This document shows, one piece after another, positions 34,017 through 43,247 of a DNA stretch of 64,000 nt. The notes beneath the pieces are model-generated. The model ran no database searches. It was not told the origin of the DNA and worked only from the letters and a program-made list of their open reading frames with translations. Every line of letters starts with the position of its first letter. Positions within the stretch are counted from its first letter, which is position 1. The stretch is from Pseudomonas triticifolii (lineage in GTDB: Bacteria; Pseudomonadota; Gammaproteobacteria; Pseudomonadales; Pseudomonadaceae), in NCBI RefSeq assembly GCF_014358015.1, contig NZ_JACONV010000011.1, forward strand, positions 62,001-126,000. The letters run 5' to 3'. A program made the translations under genes and the position numbers.

Positions 34017-35567
34017 ATGCCCCGTAAAACCTGGCGCGCCGCGCTCGCTGCCTATGCCAGCCCATCGACTTTAGTGTTGCTGCTGCTCGGATTCGCTGCG
34101 GGCATGCCTTACATGTTGGTCTTCTCAACGTTATCCGTATGGTTGCGCGAGGCAGGTGTCGCTCGTGAAACCATCGGCTATGCGAGCCTCATCGGCCTTG
34201 CTTATGCCTTCAAGTGGGTCTGGTCACCGCTGCTCGATCAGTGGCGCCTGCCGTTGCTGGGTAAACTGGGACGACGCAGGTCCTGGCTTGTTCTCTCTCA
34301 AACACTGGTGATTCTCGGCCTGATTGGCATGGGCTTCTGCGATCCGCAGCAGCACCTGTCGTGGCTGATCGCGATTGCAGTGGTCGTGGCGTTTTCCTCT
34401 GCGACCCAGGACATCGCCATCGATGCCTATCGCCTGGAAATCGCTCAGGACACCCAGCAGGCAGCACTGGCGGCCAGCTACATGTCCGGCTACCGCGTCG
34501 CTGCATTGCTCGCCACGGCAGGCGCGCTGTATTTTGCCGAGGGCTTTGGCTCGACCGGTTTTGCCTATAAGCATTCGGCATGGACCGGCACGTATGTATT
34601 GTTCGGCCTGCTGATGCTGCCCGCGCTGATCACCACTCTGGTCATGCGCGAGCCACCCGTGCCGTTGCGTACCCAGCTCTCGGCCGCGCGCTACGGCTTC
34701 ACGCATCAACTGGCCTCGGTCTTCGTGCTCATCGTGCTGCTCGTCTCGGTCCCGGCGATGTTCACCCAGCTTTACAACACCGACTTCGCCAGCGTGTTGT
34801 TCGAAGGCACCAGCTGGATGGACCTGCTGCTGGAGGACCGGGCGTTTCTGCGCTCCATCCTTTACACGCTGCTCACCATCGGCTGCCTGTCTTCGATGGG
34901 CCGGCGTGGCCTGGCACCGGTCCTGACACCGATAAACGACTTCATCATGCGCTACCGCTGGCAGGCGCTGTTGCTGCTGGGCCTGATCGCGACCTACCGA
35001 ATGTCGGACACGGTCATGGGGGTCATGGCCAACGTGTTCTATATCGATCAGGGCTTCACCAAGGATCAGATCGCCAGTGTCAGCAAGATTTTCGGGCTGA
35101 TCATGACGCTGCTGGGCGCAGGTGTCGGCGGCCTGTTGATCGTCCGTTTCGGCATCATGCCCATCCTGTTCATCGGCGGCCTCGCGTCGGCATCGACCAA
35201 TATTCTGTTCCTGCTGCTGGCGGACATGGGGCCGAATATCAGGATGCTGATCCTGACCATTTCACTGGACAACCTCAGCTCAGGACTCGCGACCTCTGCG
35301 TTCGTGGCCTATCTGTCGAGCCTGACCAACCTCAAGTTCTCGGCCACCCAATACGCCCTGCTCAGCTCGATCATGCTGCTGCTGCCGCGCCTGATCGGTG
35401 GTTATTCGGGCGTGATGGTGGAGAAGTTCGGTTATCACAACTTCTTCCTGATCACGGCCCTGTTGGGTGTCCCGACGCTGATCATGATCATCCTGCAGTG
35501 GAGCCGGGAAGCACGGACCGCCAAGGCCGAGGAGCCGGTCGACACACCGACCATCGAAAAGCCTTGA
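34017..35567 (+). CDS. ampG: AmpG muropeptide permease
   Basis: 516 residues, a major-facilitator transporter with about 12-14 membrane helices. The first loop GFAAGMPYMLVFSTLSVWLREAGV and WSPLLDQWRLP are characteristic of AmpG. It imports GlcNAc-anhydroMurNAc peptides from the periplasm for cell-wall recycling and so feeds the AmpR-controlled beta-lactamase signal in Pseudomonas. The location beside mscS and yajQ is the same as for ampG in P. aeruginosa. Confidence 0.93.
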   Translation: MPRKTWRAALAAYASPSTLVLLLLGFAAGMPYMLVFSTLSVWLREAGVARETIGYASLIGLAYAFKWVWSPLLDQWRLPLLGKLGRRRSWLVLSQTLVILGLIGMGFCDPQQHLSWLIAIAVVVAFSSATQDIAIDAYRLEIAQDTQQAALAASYMSGYRVAALLATAGALYFAEGFGSTGFAYKHSAWTGTYVLFGLLMLPALITTLVMREPPVPLRTQLSAARYGFTHQLASVFVLIVLLVSVPAMFTQLYNTDFASVLFEGTSWMDLLLEDRAFLRSILYTLLTIGCLSSMGRRGLAPVLTPINDFIMRYRWQALLLLGLIATYRMSDTVMGVMANVFYIDQGFTKDQIASVSKIFGLIMTLLGAGVGGLLIVRFGIMPILFIGGLASASTNILFLLLADMGPNIRMLILTISLDNLSSGLATSAFVAYLSSLTNLKFSATQYALLSSIMLLLPRLIGGYSGVMVEKFGYHNFFLITALLGVPTLIMIILQWSREARTAKAEEPVDTPTIEKP

Positions 35568-35606
35568 GCACGATCAGGGCCGAAGGCTCGGAGACATCGA
35601 GAAGAA

Positions 35607-35957
35607 ATGAATAGCGTCAGCAAAACGCATCCTGCTCACCACATTACCCTTGCGCTGATTGGCCTGGGGATCTGGGTACCCGTTCTCGGGGTCGCCTTGT
35701 GCCTGTATGTGCTCAGGACCGCCAGCGGCCTGGGCATGGGTGGGCCGGCTGTTGTCGGCACCATTTTCTCGCTCCTGAGCGTAGAACTCGCCGCCACCGT
35801 GCTACTGCTCATCTACGCATTCCGGGCAAAGCCATGGAAGCGTGTCAAAAGCGTTCGGATCGGCTTTTACGTGCATGCGCTGGGGGCGGGCGTCAGCGCA
35901 GTTCTGGTTCTTGTGTTCGTTATCGCCATGATGATGTCACGCAACGGCGCTCAGTGA
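35607..35957 (+). CDS. Small membrane protein, paralogue 1
   Basis: 116 residues with about three membrane helices (near 12-34, 46-70 and 88-112). It shares LALIGLGIWVPV near the start, LLIYAFRAKPW in the middle and a GFYVHALGAGVSAV segment with the gene at 36067, so the two arose by tandem duplication. No function is known to me. It follows ampG by 39 bp in the same direction and may be co-transcribed. Confidence 0.7.
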   Translation: MNSVSKTHPAHHITLALIGLGIWVPVLGVALCLYVLRTASGLGMGGPAVVGTIFSLLSVELAATVLLLIYAFRAKPWKRVKSVRIGFYVHALGAGVSAVLVLVFVIAMMMSRNGAQ

Positions 35958-36066
35958 GCCATGGCCTGACGATCGCGCGCAGCGCCCTCAAACGCGTTAG
36001 GATGGCCCAAATTTTTCTGACTGCCTGGCACACCGGCCGGCACCCTCACCTGCTTAAGGACTGGAA

Positions 36067-36378
36067 TTGAACACCGCAAAAAAGACAGGCTTCAACCAAT
36101 ACCTGCTGCTGGCCCTGATCGGCCTTGGAGTCTGGGTGCCCGTTGTCTGGACCGCGCTGGCGTTTTACGCTTCAAGCGCCGAGTCGCCAATGAAGGTAGG
36201 CAGCGCGATTGTCCTGCTTGGCCAGCTGGAAATCTTCGCAATCATTTTTCTGGTGATCTACGCGTTCTGCTTCAAGCCGTGGAGGCTCTCGACGACAGCG
36301 CGCCTCGGGTTCTTTTTCAACGTGCTGGGGGCAGCTGTCGCAGCTGTCGGCATCATCGTTGCGCTGGCAAACATGTAG
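36067..36378 (+). CDS. Small membrane protein, paralogue 2
   Basis: 103 residues from a TTG start with AAGGA 6 nt upstream. Three probable membrane helices (near 13-35, 44-66 and 78-101). It aligns with the preceding small protein through LALIGLGVWVPV, FLVIYAFCFKPW and LGFFFNVLGAAVAAV. The function is unknown. It is the last plus-strand gene before a bidirectional terminator. Confidence 0.68.
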   Translation: MNTAKKTGFNQYLLLALIGLGVWVPVVWTALAFYASSAESPMKVGSAIVLLGQLEIFAIIFLVIYAFCFKPWRLSTTARLGFFFNVLGAAVAAVGIIVALANM

Positions 36379-36394
36379 CCCACCCCGGCGCCAT

Positions 36395-36431
36395 CAAAAA
36401 AGCCCTGACGCTCATGCGCCAGGGCTTTTTC
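36395..36431. terminator. Bidirectional terminator between the small membrane genes and mscS
   Basis: AAAAAAGCCCTG(A/G)CGC and GCGCCAGGGCTTTTT pair into a GC-rich stem flanked by A- and T-runs, serving both convergent transcripts. Confidence 0.88.
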
Positions 36432-36458
36432 GTTTCCCGGTAAAGCAACCGCGCAGGA

Positions 36459-37289
36459 TTACTCCTGAACGACCCGCATCATCCGCTGTGGAGCCGGGAT
36501 ATCGATACCCGCGTTTTTCAAACGATCACGCGCCTCGATGTTGAAGAACGACACCACATCACCGAAGTCGCCAGTCTTGGTCCAGACCCGCAACGACAGC
36601 GTGATCGCGTTTTCGCCCAGCGCCGCCACCACGGCCTGCGGGGCCGGGTCTTCGAGCACACGCGGGTCCTTGGCCATGTCCAGCAGGACCTGCAACGCCT
36701 GTTTCAGATCTGCATCGTGGCTGACACCGATGTCGAACACAACCTTGCGGGTCGGCTGACGGTTGGTGTTGGTGATGATGCCGTTGGACAGGTTGCCGTT
36801 AGGCATGATCACGGTGCGGTTGTCGCCGGTACGCAGCACCGTGTGGAAGATCTGGATGCTGTCGACCGTTCCTGACACACCCTGCGCTTCGATCCAGTCG
36901 CCGATGCGGAACGGACGAAACAGCAGAATCAGCACGCCACCGGCAAAGTTCGCCAGACTGCCCTGCAATGCCAGACCAATCGCCAGACCGGCAGCACCGA
37001 TGGCCGCCACGAATGACGTGGTTTCGACGCCGATCATCGACGCGACACTGACCACCAGCAGAATCTTCAGAATGATGTTGGCCAGGCTGCTGACGAAGCC
37101 TTGCAACGCCAGGTCCGCGTGACGCAACGCCAGCAGGGCGCCGAGCTTGCCGGTCAGTCTGTTGATCAGCCACCAGCCGATGCACAGCGTGACCAGTGCC
37201 AGAAGCAGACGGCTGCTGTACTGCATGATCATCGGAATCCAGGCCTGCGACGCTTGCCACAAGTGACCGACTTCTGCGTTTAAATCCAT
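36459..37289 (-). CDS. Small-conductance mechanosensitive channel, MscS family
   Basis: 276 residues, close to E. coli MscS. Three helices (about 20-42, 63-85 and 90-112), the last being the Gly/Ala-rich pore helix (AAIGAAGLAIGLALQGSLANFAGG), followed by the beta domain RPFRIGDWIEAQGVSGTVDSI and a mixed C-terminal domain. It opens on hypo-osmotic shock to release solutes. TCTCTCCTTAACC upstream corresponds to an AAGGAGAG ribosome site. Confidence 0.92.
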   Translation of the reverse strand: MDLNAEVGHLWQASQAWIPMIMQYSSRLLLALVTLCIGWWLINRLTGKLGALLALRHADLALQGFVSSLANIILKILLVVSVASMIGVETTSFVAAIGAAGLAIGLALQGSLANFAGGVLILLFRPFRIGDWIEAQGVSGTVDSIQIFHTVLRTGDNRTVIMPNGNLSNGIITNTNRQPTRKVVFDIGVSHDADLKQALQVLLDMAKDPRVLEDPAPQAVVAALGENAITLSLRVWTKTGDFGDVVSFFNIEARDRLKNAGIDIPAPQRMMRVVQE

Positions 37290-37407
37290 CTTTCTCTCCT
37301 TAACCTGACGAACTGGTGTCGATAACCACCAAGGCTTTCAACTCGACACCCAGGGCGATTCGGACTGGCCAGGCAACTCAGGGTTCCCCGGCGATCACTG
37401 CAATTCG

Positions 37408-37887
37408 TCAGTCGCGGAAGTTATTGAACTGCAGCGGCATGCCCGAATCGTAGGCGCGCAGCGTAGCGATGGCTTCCTGCAGGTCGTCGCGCTTCTTGCC
37501 GGTCACACGGACCTGCTCACCTTGAATCGCGGCCTGAACCTTGAGCTTGGCTTCCTTGATGTGAGCGACGATTTTCTTCGCCAACTCCTTGTCGATGCCT
37601 TCACGCAGTACCACTTCCTGCTTCATCAGTTTACCGGAGGCATAGGCGTCCTTGATTTCCAGGCATTTGGCGTCGATCTTGCGCTTGACCAGTGCCAGCT
37701 TGAGGATCTCGATCATGGCTTCCAGCTGAAAGTCGGCTTCGGCGGTCAGGCTGACGGTCAGTTCCTTGAACTCGAACGTCCCCTTCCCTTTCAGGTCGTA
37801 GCGACGGTCCAACTCTTTGATGGCGTTGTCGACGGCATTCGTGACTTCGTGTTTATCCAATTCGGACACTACGTCGAACGAGGGCAT
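37408..37887 (-). CDS. yajQ: YajQ-family nucleotide-binding protein
   Basis: 159 residues from [19 protein letters not shown], the standard start; an 11-residue upstream extension is not conserved in the family. It has two ferredoxin-like halves typical of YajQ. YajQ proteins bind nucleotides including c-di-GMP and influence virulence-gene expression in Xanthomonas and phage transcription in P. fluorescens. Its position between mscS and a panE-like gene is conserved in Pseudomonas. Confidence 0.93.
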   Translation of the reverse strand: MPSFDVVSELDKHEVTNAVDNAIKELDRRYDLKGKGTFEFKELTVSLTAEADFQLEAMIEILKLALVKRKIDAKCLEIKDAYASGKLMKQEVVLREGIDKELAKKIVAHIKEAKLKVQAAIQGEQVRVTGKKRDDLQEAIATLRAYDSGMPLQFNNFRD

Positions 37888-38055
37888 GTATGTTCTCCAA
37901 TTGAACGGCGCGCACGACAATCAACGGCGCGCATGACTTGACGGTATGAAAGAACGCTCATTATAACGAGACTTTTCCGGCCTTCACTGTGAGCCTTTCA
38001 TGTCCAATACTGATTTCATTGCTCCAAGGCCGCTTTTGTCCTTCAAGGTCAATAG

Positions 38056-38979
<924 letters not shown>

Positions 38980-39023
38980 CCCGCGCTACCCTGCTGGCTC
39001 CACCTGCCATTGCGACTCGCCCC

Positions 39024-41060
39024 ATGCCCTTGCGCCAACGCCTGGAAAACCTGCCTGTCGGCCAGAAGCTGCTGGCCGCCCTGCTGGTTCTGATGACCAC
39101 CGTGCTGCTGGTTGCCAACCTGACCTTCATCAGCGCGGCCTATTACATTTCTCAGGAAGCCATGGCGCCGCAGGCACTGCAGACCATCGGTCGCCTGATC
39201 AGCAGCGCCAACCTTAATGAAAATGCGCTGAATTCACCTGACGACGCACGCGCTCTGCTCCGGGAGTTGAAAAGCTACGGCCCGTTACGCGCGGCAGCCA
39301 TTTACGACAATGACGGCCAGCGGCTGGCACAGGTGCAACAAGGCGAAAGTCTGGAACTGCCGCATCACTTCAAGGACCTCGAAAGCTGGCGTCTGACCGA
39401 GTTTCGCAGCACGCAGGTGATTACGGTGCCCAAGCAAGACCAGCCACCTGGCCACCTGCTGCTGGTCGCCAGCAGCGAACTGCCGCCTGCGTTTTATACC
39501 GGCACCCTGACCGCCAGCCTGGGCATTCTGGTGTTCAGCGTCCTGTTGTGGCTGGTGGTGGCGCGACAGATTCGTCGCCTGATCACAGAGCCCATCTATC
39601 AGTTGGAAGAACTGTCCCGCCAGGTAACCCGCGAAGAAAACTACGCGCTGCGGGCCGAGCCCGGCAACGAGGACGAAATCGGCAGTCTGGCCGAGGCCTT
39701 CAACACCATGCTGTCGCGCATCGAAGCACGGGAGCAGCAGCTCAAACGCGCCCGCGACGACTCTCAGGAAGCCTACGACCAGGCGCAAGGCATGGCCGAG
39801 GAAACCCGTCACACCAACCGCAAACTGGAGCTGGAAGTTCAGGTCCGCAGCAAGATCGAAAAGAAGCTCACCGGGTTTCAGAACTACCTCAACAGCATCA
39901 TCGACTCCATGCCATCGGCCATGATCGCGCTGGATGAGCAGCTTTACGTGACCCAGTGGAATCAGGAAGCCAGCGCGCTTTCGGGCACGACCCTGGACGA
40001 AGCGATGAACCAGCCGATCTTCATCGCGTTCGAGCCAATGCGCTCGTTCCTGCCGCAGATCAAGCAGACCGTCGAACGGCACAGCGTCACCAAGATCGAG
40101 CGCGTGACCTGGATCAAGAACGAAGAGCCGAGCCATTACGCGCTGACGTTTTACCCGCTGACCGGCGACGCAGGCCGTGGCGTGGTAATCCGCATCGACG
40201 ACATCACCCAGCGCATCTCGCTGGAAGAAATGATGGTGCAGTCGGAAAAAATGCTGTCTGTCGGCGGACTGGCAGCGGGCATGGCGCACGAAATCAACAA
40301 TCCGCTGGGCGCGATCCTGCATAACGTGCAGAACATTCGGCGACGTCTGTCGCCGGACCTGCCCAAAAACATCGAGCAGGCCGAAACCGATGGCATCGAC
40401 CTTGCGGTAGTGAACCACTACCTGACCAGCCGCGAGGTGCCGCAATTGCTGGATGGCATTCAGCAGGCGGGCGCACGCGCGGCGAAGATTGTCAGCCACA
40501 TGCTTAACTTCAGCCGCCTGAGCAACCGTCAGTTATCGCCTTGCGAGCTGCAGGCCCTGATCGATCAAGCGGTGGAGATCGCCAGTAACGACTTCGACCT
40601 GACCATCGGATTCGACTTCAAGGGCCAGCACATCATTCGTCAGTTCGACCCGGAACTGGGGCCTGTACCGTGCATTGCCAACGAGCTGGAACAAGTGCTG
40701 CTGAACCTGTTGAAAAACGCTGCACAGGCCATTCACCAGCGTGCCGACAGCGAGGAGCCAGGGCGCATCATCCTGCGCACCCGGCTCAATCCGCCGTGGG
40801 CCGAGATTCAGGTGGAAGACAACGGCATCGGCATGTCCGAAAGCGTGCGCAAACGGACGTTCGAGCCGTTTTTCACCACCAAGGAAATCGGCCAGGGCAC
40901 CGGACTGGGATTGTCGGTGTCGTACTTCATCATCACCAACAACCACAAAGGCCAGATGGAAGTGCAATCTTCCGTCGGCAGCGGAACCTGTTTCACCTTA
41001 CGCCTGCCGCTGATCGCCAATCAGGCGAGTGTGCAGCAACAGATTATTTCCAAGCCATGA
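39024..41060 (+). CDS. Membrane sensor histidine kinase with HAMP and PAS domains
   Basis: 678 residues. Two membrane helices (about 15-38 and 156-178) flank a periplasmic sensor domain, followed by HAMP (about 180-235), a coiled coil, a PAS domain (about 290-395) and a kinase core with the phospho-acceptor motif MAHEINNPLGA (H422), an N box (LLNLLKNAAQAI), G1 (EDNGIGM) and G2 (GTGLGLS). The HEINNPL form belongs to the NtrB-like class. It corresponds by context to PA4398 of P. aeruginosa, which affects swarming. No response-regulator gene is adjacent. Confidence 0.88.
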   Translation: MPLRQRLENLPVGQKLLAALLVLMTTVLLVANLTFISAAYYISQEAMAPQALQTIGRLISSANLNENALNSPDDARALLRELKSYGPLRAAAIYDNDGQRLAQVQQGESLELPHHFKDLESWRLTEFRSTQVITVPKQDQPPGHLLLVASSELPPAFYTGTLTASLGILVFSVLLWLVVARQIRRLITEPIYQLEELSRQVTREENYALRAEPGNEDEIGSLAEAFNTMLSRIEAREQQLKRARDDSQEAYDQAQGMAEETRHTNRKLELEVQVRSKIEKKLTGFQNYLNSIIDSMPSAMIALDEQLYVTQWNQEASALSGTTLDEAMNQPIFIAFEPMRSFLPQIKQTVERHSVTKIERVTWIKNEEPSHYALTFYPLTGDAGRGVVIRIDDITQRISLEEMMVQSEKMLSVGGLAAGMAHEINNPLGAILHNVQNIRRRLSPDLPKNIEQAETDGIDLAVVNHYLTSREVPQLLDGIQQAGARAAKIVSHMLNFSRLSNRQLSPCELQALIDQAVEIASNDFDLTIGFDFKGQHIIRQFDPELGPVPCIANELEQVLLNLLKNAAQAIHQRADSEEPGRIILRTRLNPPWAEIQVEDNGIGMSESVRKRTFEPFFTTKEIGQGTGLGLSVSYFIITNNHKGQMEVQSSVGSGTCFTLRLPLIANQASVQQQIISKP

Positions 41061-41075
41061 CCAGGAGCCATTGAA

Positions 41076-41654
41076 ATGGGCTTTCGTTTGTCGAAAATCT
41101 ATACACGTACCGGAGACACCGGTGAAACCGGACTGGGTGACGGCCGCCGGGTCTCCAAGGATCATCCACGGGTCGAGGCCATTGGCGAAGTCGATACCCT
41201 CAACAGCCAGATCGGCCTGCTGTTGGCCGGACTCAGTGAGCAGGCGTCGGTCGTTTCCGGGCTCCACGAAGTGATCGAAGTATTGGCCCCCTGCCAGCAT
41301 CGGTTGTTCGATCTGGGCGGCGAGCTGGCCATGCCCACGTACAAGGCGCTGAACAGCGCCGAGGTCGAACGTCTTGAGGCAGCGATTGACGTATGGAACG
41401 AAGAGCTGGGGCCGCTGGAAAACTTCATTCTGCCCGGCGGGTCCGCGCTGATCGCTCAAGCACACGTGTGCCGCAGTCTGGCCCGCAGTGCCGAGCGCCG
41501 CTGTCAGCACCTGAATGCGGTCGAACCGCTTGAAGGGGCGGGTCTGGCGTACATCAATCGATTGTCGGACCTGCTGTTCGTCGCGGCGCGCGTGATTGCC
41601 CGAAGACAAGGCATCGCCGAGATCCTGTGGCAGCCAGCGCCAAAGCCGGAGTGA
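41076..41654 (+). CDS. Cob(I)alamin adenosyltransferase, PduO type
   Basis: 192 residues. The ATP-binding N-terminus KIYTRTGDTGETGLGDG (about 7-23), GEVDTLNSQIG and the active-site helix RSAERRCQHLN (about 140-150) are all present. It transfers the adenosyl group from ATP to cob(I)alamin to make coenzyme B12. AGGAG at 41063-41067 precedes the ATG. It follows the sensor kinase by 15 bp and may be co-transcribed. Confidence 0.92.
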   Translation: MGFRLSKIYTRTGDTGETGLGDGRRVSKDHPRVEAIGEVDTLNSQIGLLLAGLSEQASVVSGLHEVIEVLAPCQHRLFDLGGELAMPTYKALNSAEVERLEAAIDVWNEELGPLENFILPGGSALIAQAHVCRSLARSAERRCQHLNAVEPLEGAGLAYINRLSDLLFVAARVIARRQGIAEILWQPAPKPE

Positions 41655-41659
41655 GGTCG

Positions 41660-42302
41660 TTACGCGTCTCGCTGCTCTGAAGATCCCGCGGGAACGAGCT
41701 TGATCGCGAAGGCGGTATGTCAGGCGCTACATCTTTGCAGAATGTACCGGCCTTTTCGCGGACAAGTCCGCTCCCACGATGTGCGTTGCTTGCTTCACGT
41801 GAGCGCCAGGTCGAGGACGCGGCGAGGCATCTCACGAGGCTGGGTGTCAATCCAGTGAAGCCTGTGTGTCACGCCACGCGAAACGCTAAGGCAACGATCA
41901 GTACTTCTCAGGTTACGCGTCTTGCTGCTCTGAAGATCCCGTGGGAGCGAGCTTGCTCGCGAAGGCGGTGTGTCATGCGCTACATCTTTGCCGAATGTAC
42001 CGGCCTCTTCGTGAGCAAGCTCACTCCCACGAGGTTGGGTGTCAATCCAGTGAAGCCTGTGTGTCACGCCACGCGAAACGCACAGGCAACGATCAGCACT
42101 TATCAGGTTACGCGTCTTGCTGCTCTGAAGATCCCGTGGGAGCGAGCTTGCTCGCGAAGGCGGTATGTCAGGCGCTACATCTTTGCCGAATGTACCGGCC
42201 TTTTCGCGGACAAGTCCGCTCCCACGAGGCTGGGTGTGAATCCAGTGAAGGTTGGGGGTCAATCCACGCGAGACGCACAGGCAACGATCGGCACTTCTCA
42301 GA
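41660..42302. repeat. Tandem array of three REP-doublet (REPIN-like) units
   Basis: Three consecutive units begin with TTACGCGTCT at 41660, 41913 and 42108. The second and third are 195 bp long; the first is 253 bp because of a 58-bp insert. Each has two inverted REP sequences of the Pseudomonas type GTGGGAGCGAGCTTGCTCGCGA facing each other across about 40 bp (41687-41780, 41939-42032, 42134-42227), followed by a common tail ending in GGCAACGATC. Such paired REPs are mobilised by RAYT transposases encoded elsewhere and can act as transcription or mRNA-stability elements. Long open frames occur on both strands only because the 195-bp unit is a multiple of three. There is no gene in this region. 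Confidence 0.9.
41780..41837. repeat. 58-bp insert in the first REP unit
   Basis: Compared with the other two units, the first carries 58 extra bases between CTCCCACGA and GGCTGGGTGT. The insert ends in TCACGA, repeating the CACGA found just before it, as would a short direct duplication at an insertion or slippage site. It may instead be a remnant of another REP unit lost from the other copies. Confidence 0.55.
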
Positions 42303-43245
42303 CCTCTTGCGGCCAGAACGCACGTATCCCTGCAACGCCCTGAGCGCCGCTTTCCCAAGCTTTTTGTCGCTCGGCAGGCCCAACACCACCCAGCAGGTAA
42401 ACCGGCTTGGAAAAGCCTGTGATCAGCTCGGCAGCCAACGCCCAGCCCAACGGCTGCGCATCGGGATGCGTCAAGGTTGGCTGTATCGGCGACAGGGTCA
42501 CGAAATCCACACCCATCTGTTCGGCCAGTGCCAGCTCTTCGGCGTTATGGCATGAAGCGGCCAGCCAGCGATCTTCTGGAAACGGACGCCCACGGCTGGC
42601 GTACTTGCGCAGCTGTTCAGCCGTCAGGTGCCAGCCAGCGGAAGGGAAATCCCCCAGCCACTCCAGCGGGCCCTTGAGCATCAGTTGTGCCTTGCCAGCG
42701 CACAACCCCGCAGCATCCACCGCCATGTCGCGGTACTTGGGATCGTAGCCACCCGGCGCACGCAACTGAACCAGTTTGATACCACCCGCGACAGCCTTCT
42801 GAATGCCACGCAGCACTTCGATGTTGTCCAGCCCTTCCGGGGTAATCAGGTACTCGCCCGGCAGGCGTGCTGCCGCGACAATCGGTCGATTGGCCGCCGG
42901 AAAGTCGTAATTGGCCAGCTCACGTGAACTCACCCAGGCCAGCGGCTGGCCTTCGGCACCGTGTGGCTCGCCGGTGAACGCCGAGACTTCCCACACATCC
43001 AGCAGCACGTGCTTGTCTGGATAGTCGTGCTGAATCTTGATCAGCGGACGTGCCGCAGTGACCATGATGCCCAGCTCTTCCTGCAGTTCACGCCGCAGCG
43101 CCGTCTCGACCGCCTCGCCCTCTTCGACCTTGCCGCCGGGAAACTCCCACAAACCGCCCTGGTGCTGACTGTCAGCCCGTCTGGCGATCAGGATCTTGCC
43201 ATCAATGCCACGGATGACAGCGGCGGCCACGTGAACTCGTTTCAC
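42298..43245 (-). CDS. Nudix hydrolase fused to a thiamine-phosphate-synthase-like domain (MutT-ThiE fusion)
   Basis: 315 residues from the GTG at 43245, which follows AGAGGAGT; the upstream extension overlaps the GST gene and is unlikely. The N-terminal Nudix domain contains the full box (GGKVEEGEAVETALRRELQE, ending EELG, about residues 40-62) of MutT-type 8-oxo-dGTP sanitising enzymes. The C-terminal half (about 135-310), with IKLVQLRAPG, GWHLTAEQL, ASCHNAEEL, FVTLSPIQPT and GGVG, is ThiE/TenI-like. This fusion is known in Pseudomonas (mutT locus beside argJ). Whether the ThiE part is catalytic is unclear. Confidence 0.9.
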   Translation of the reverse strand: MKRVHVAAAVIRGIDGKILIARRADSQHQGGLWEFPGGKVEEGEAVETALRRELQEELGIMVTAARPLIKIQHDYPDKHVLLDVWEVSAFTGEPHGAEGQPLAWVSSRELANYDFPAANRPIVAAARLPGEYLITPEGLDNIEVLRGIQKAVAGGIKLVQLRAPGGYDPKYRDMAVDAAGLCAGKAQLMLKGPLEWLGDFPSAGWHLTAEQLRKYASRGRPFPEDRWLAASCHNAEELALAEQMGVDFVTLSPIQPTLTHPDAQPLGWALAAELITGFSKPVYLLGGVGPAERQKAWESGAQGVAGIRAFWPQEV

Positions 43246-43247
43246 AA

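Noticed and set aside
34580..35614. 344-codon plus-strand frame inside ampG
   Set aside because: Alternative frame of ampG; Arg/Pro/Ala-rich composition, no motif, and AmpG has clear membrane helices.
41660..42302. CRISPR array
   Set aside because: Repeats are 195-253 bp units with internal palindromes, not short repeats with unique spacers, and there are no cas genes; it is a REP-type array.
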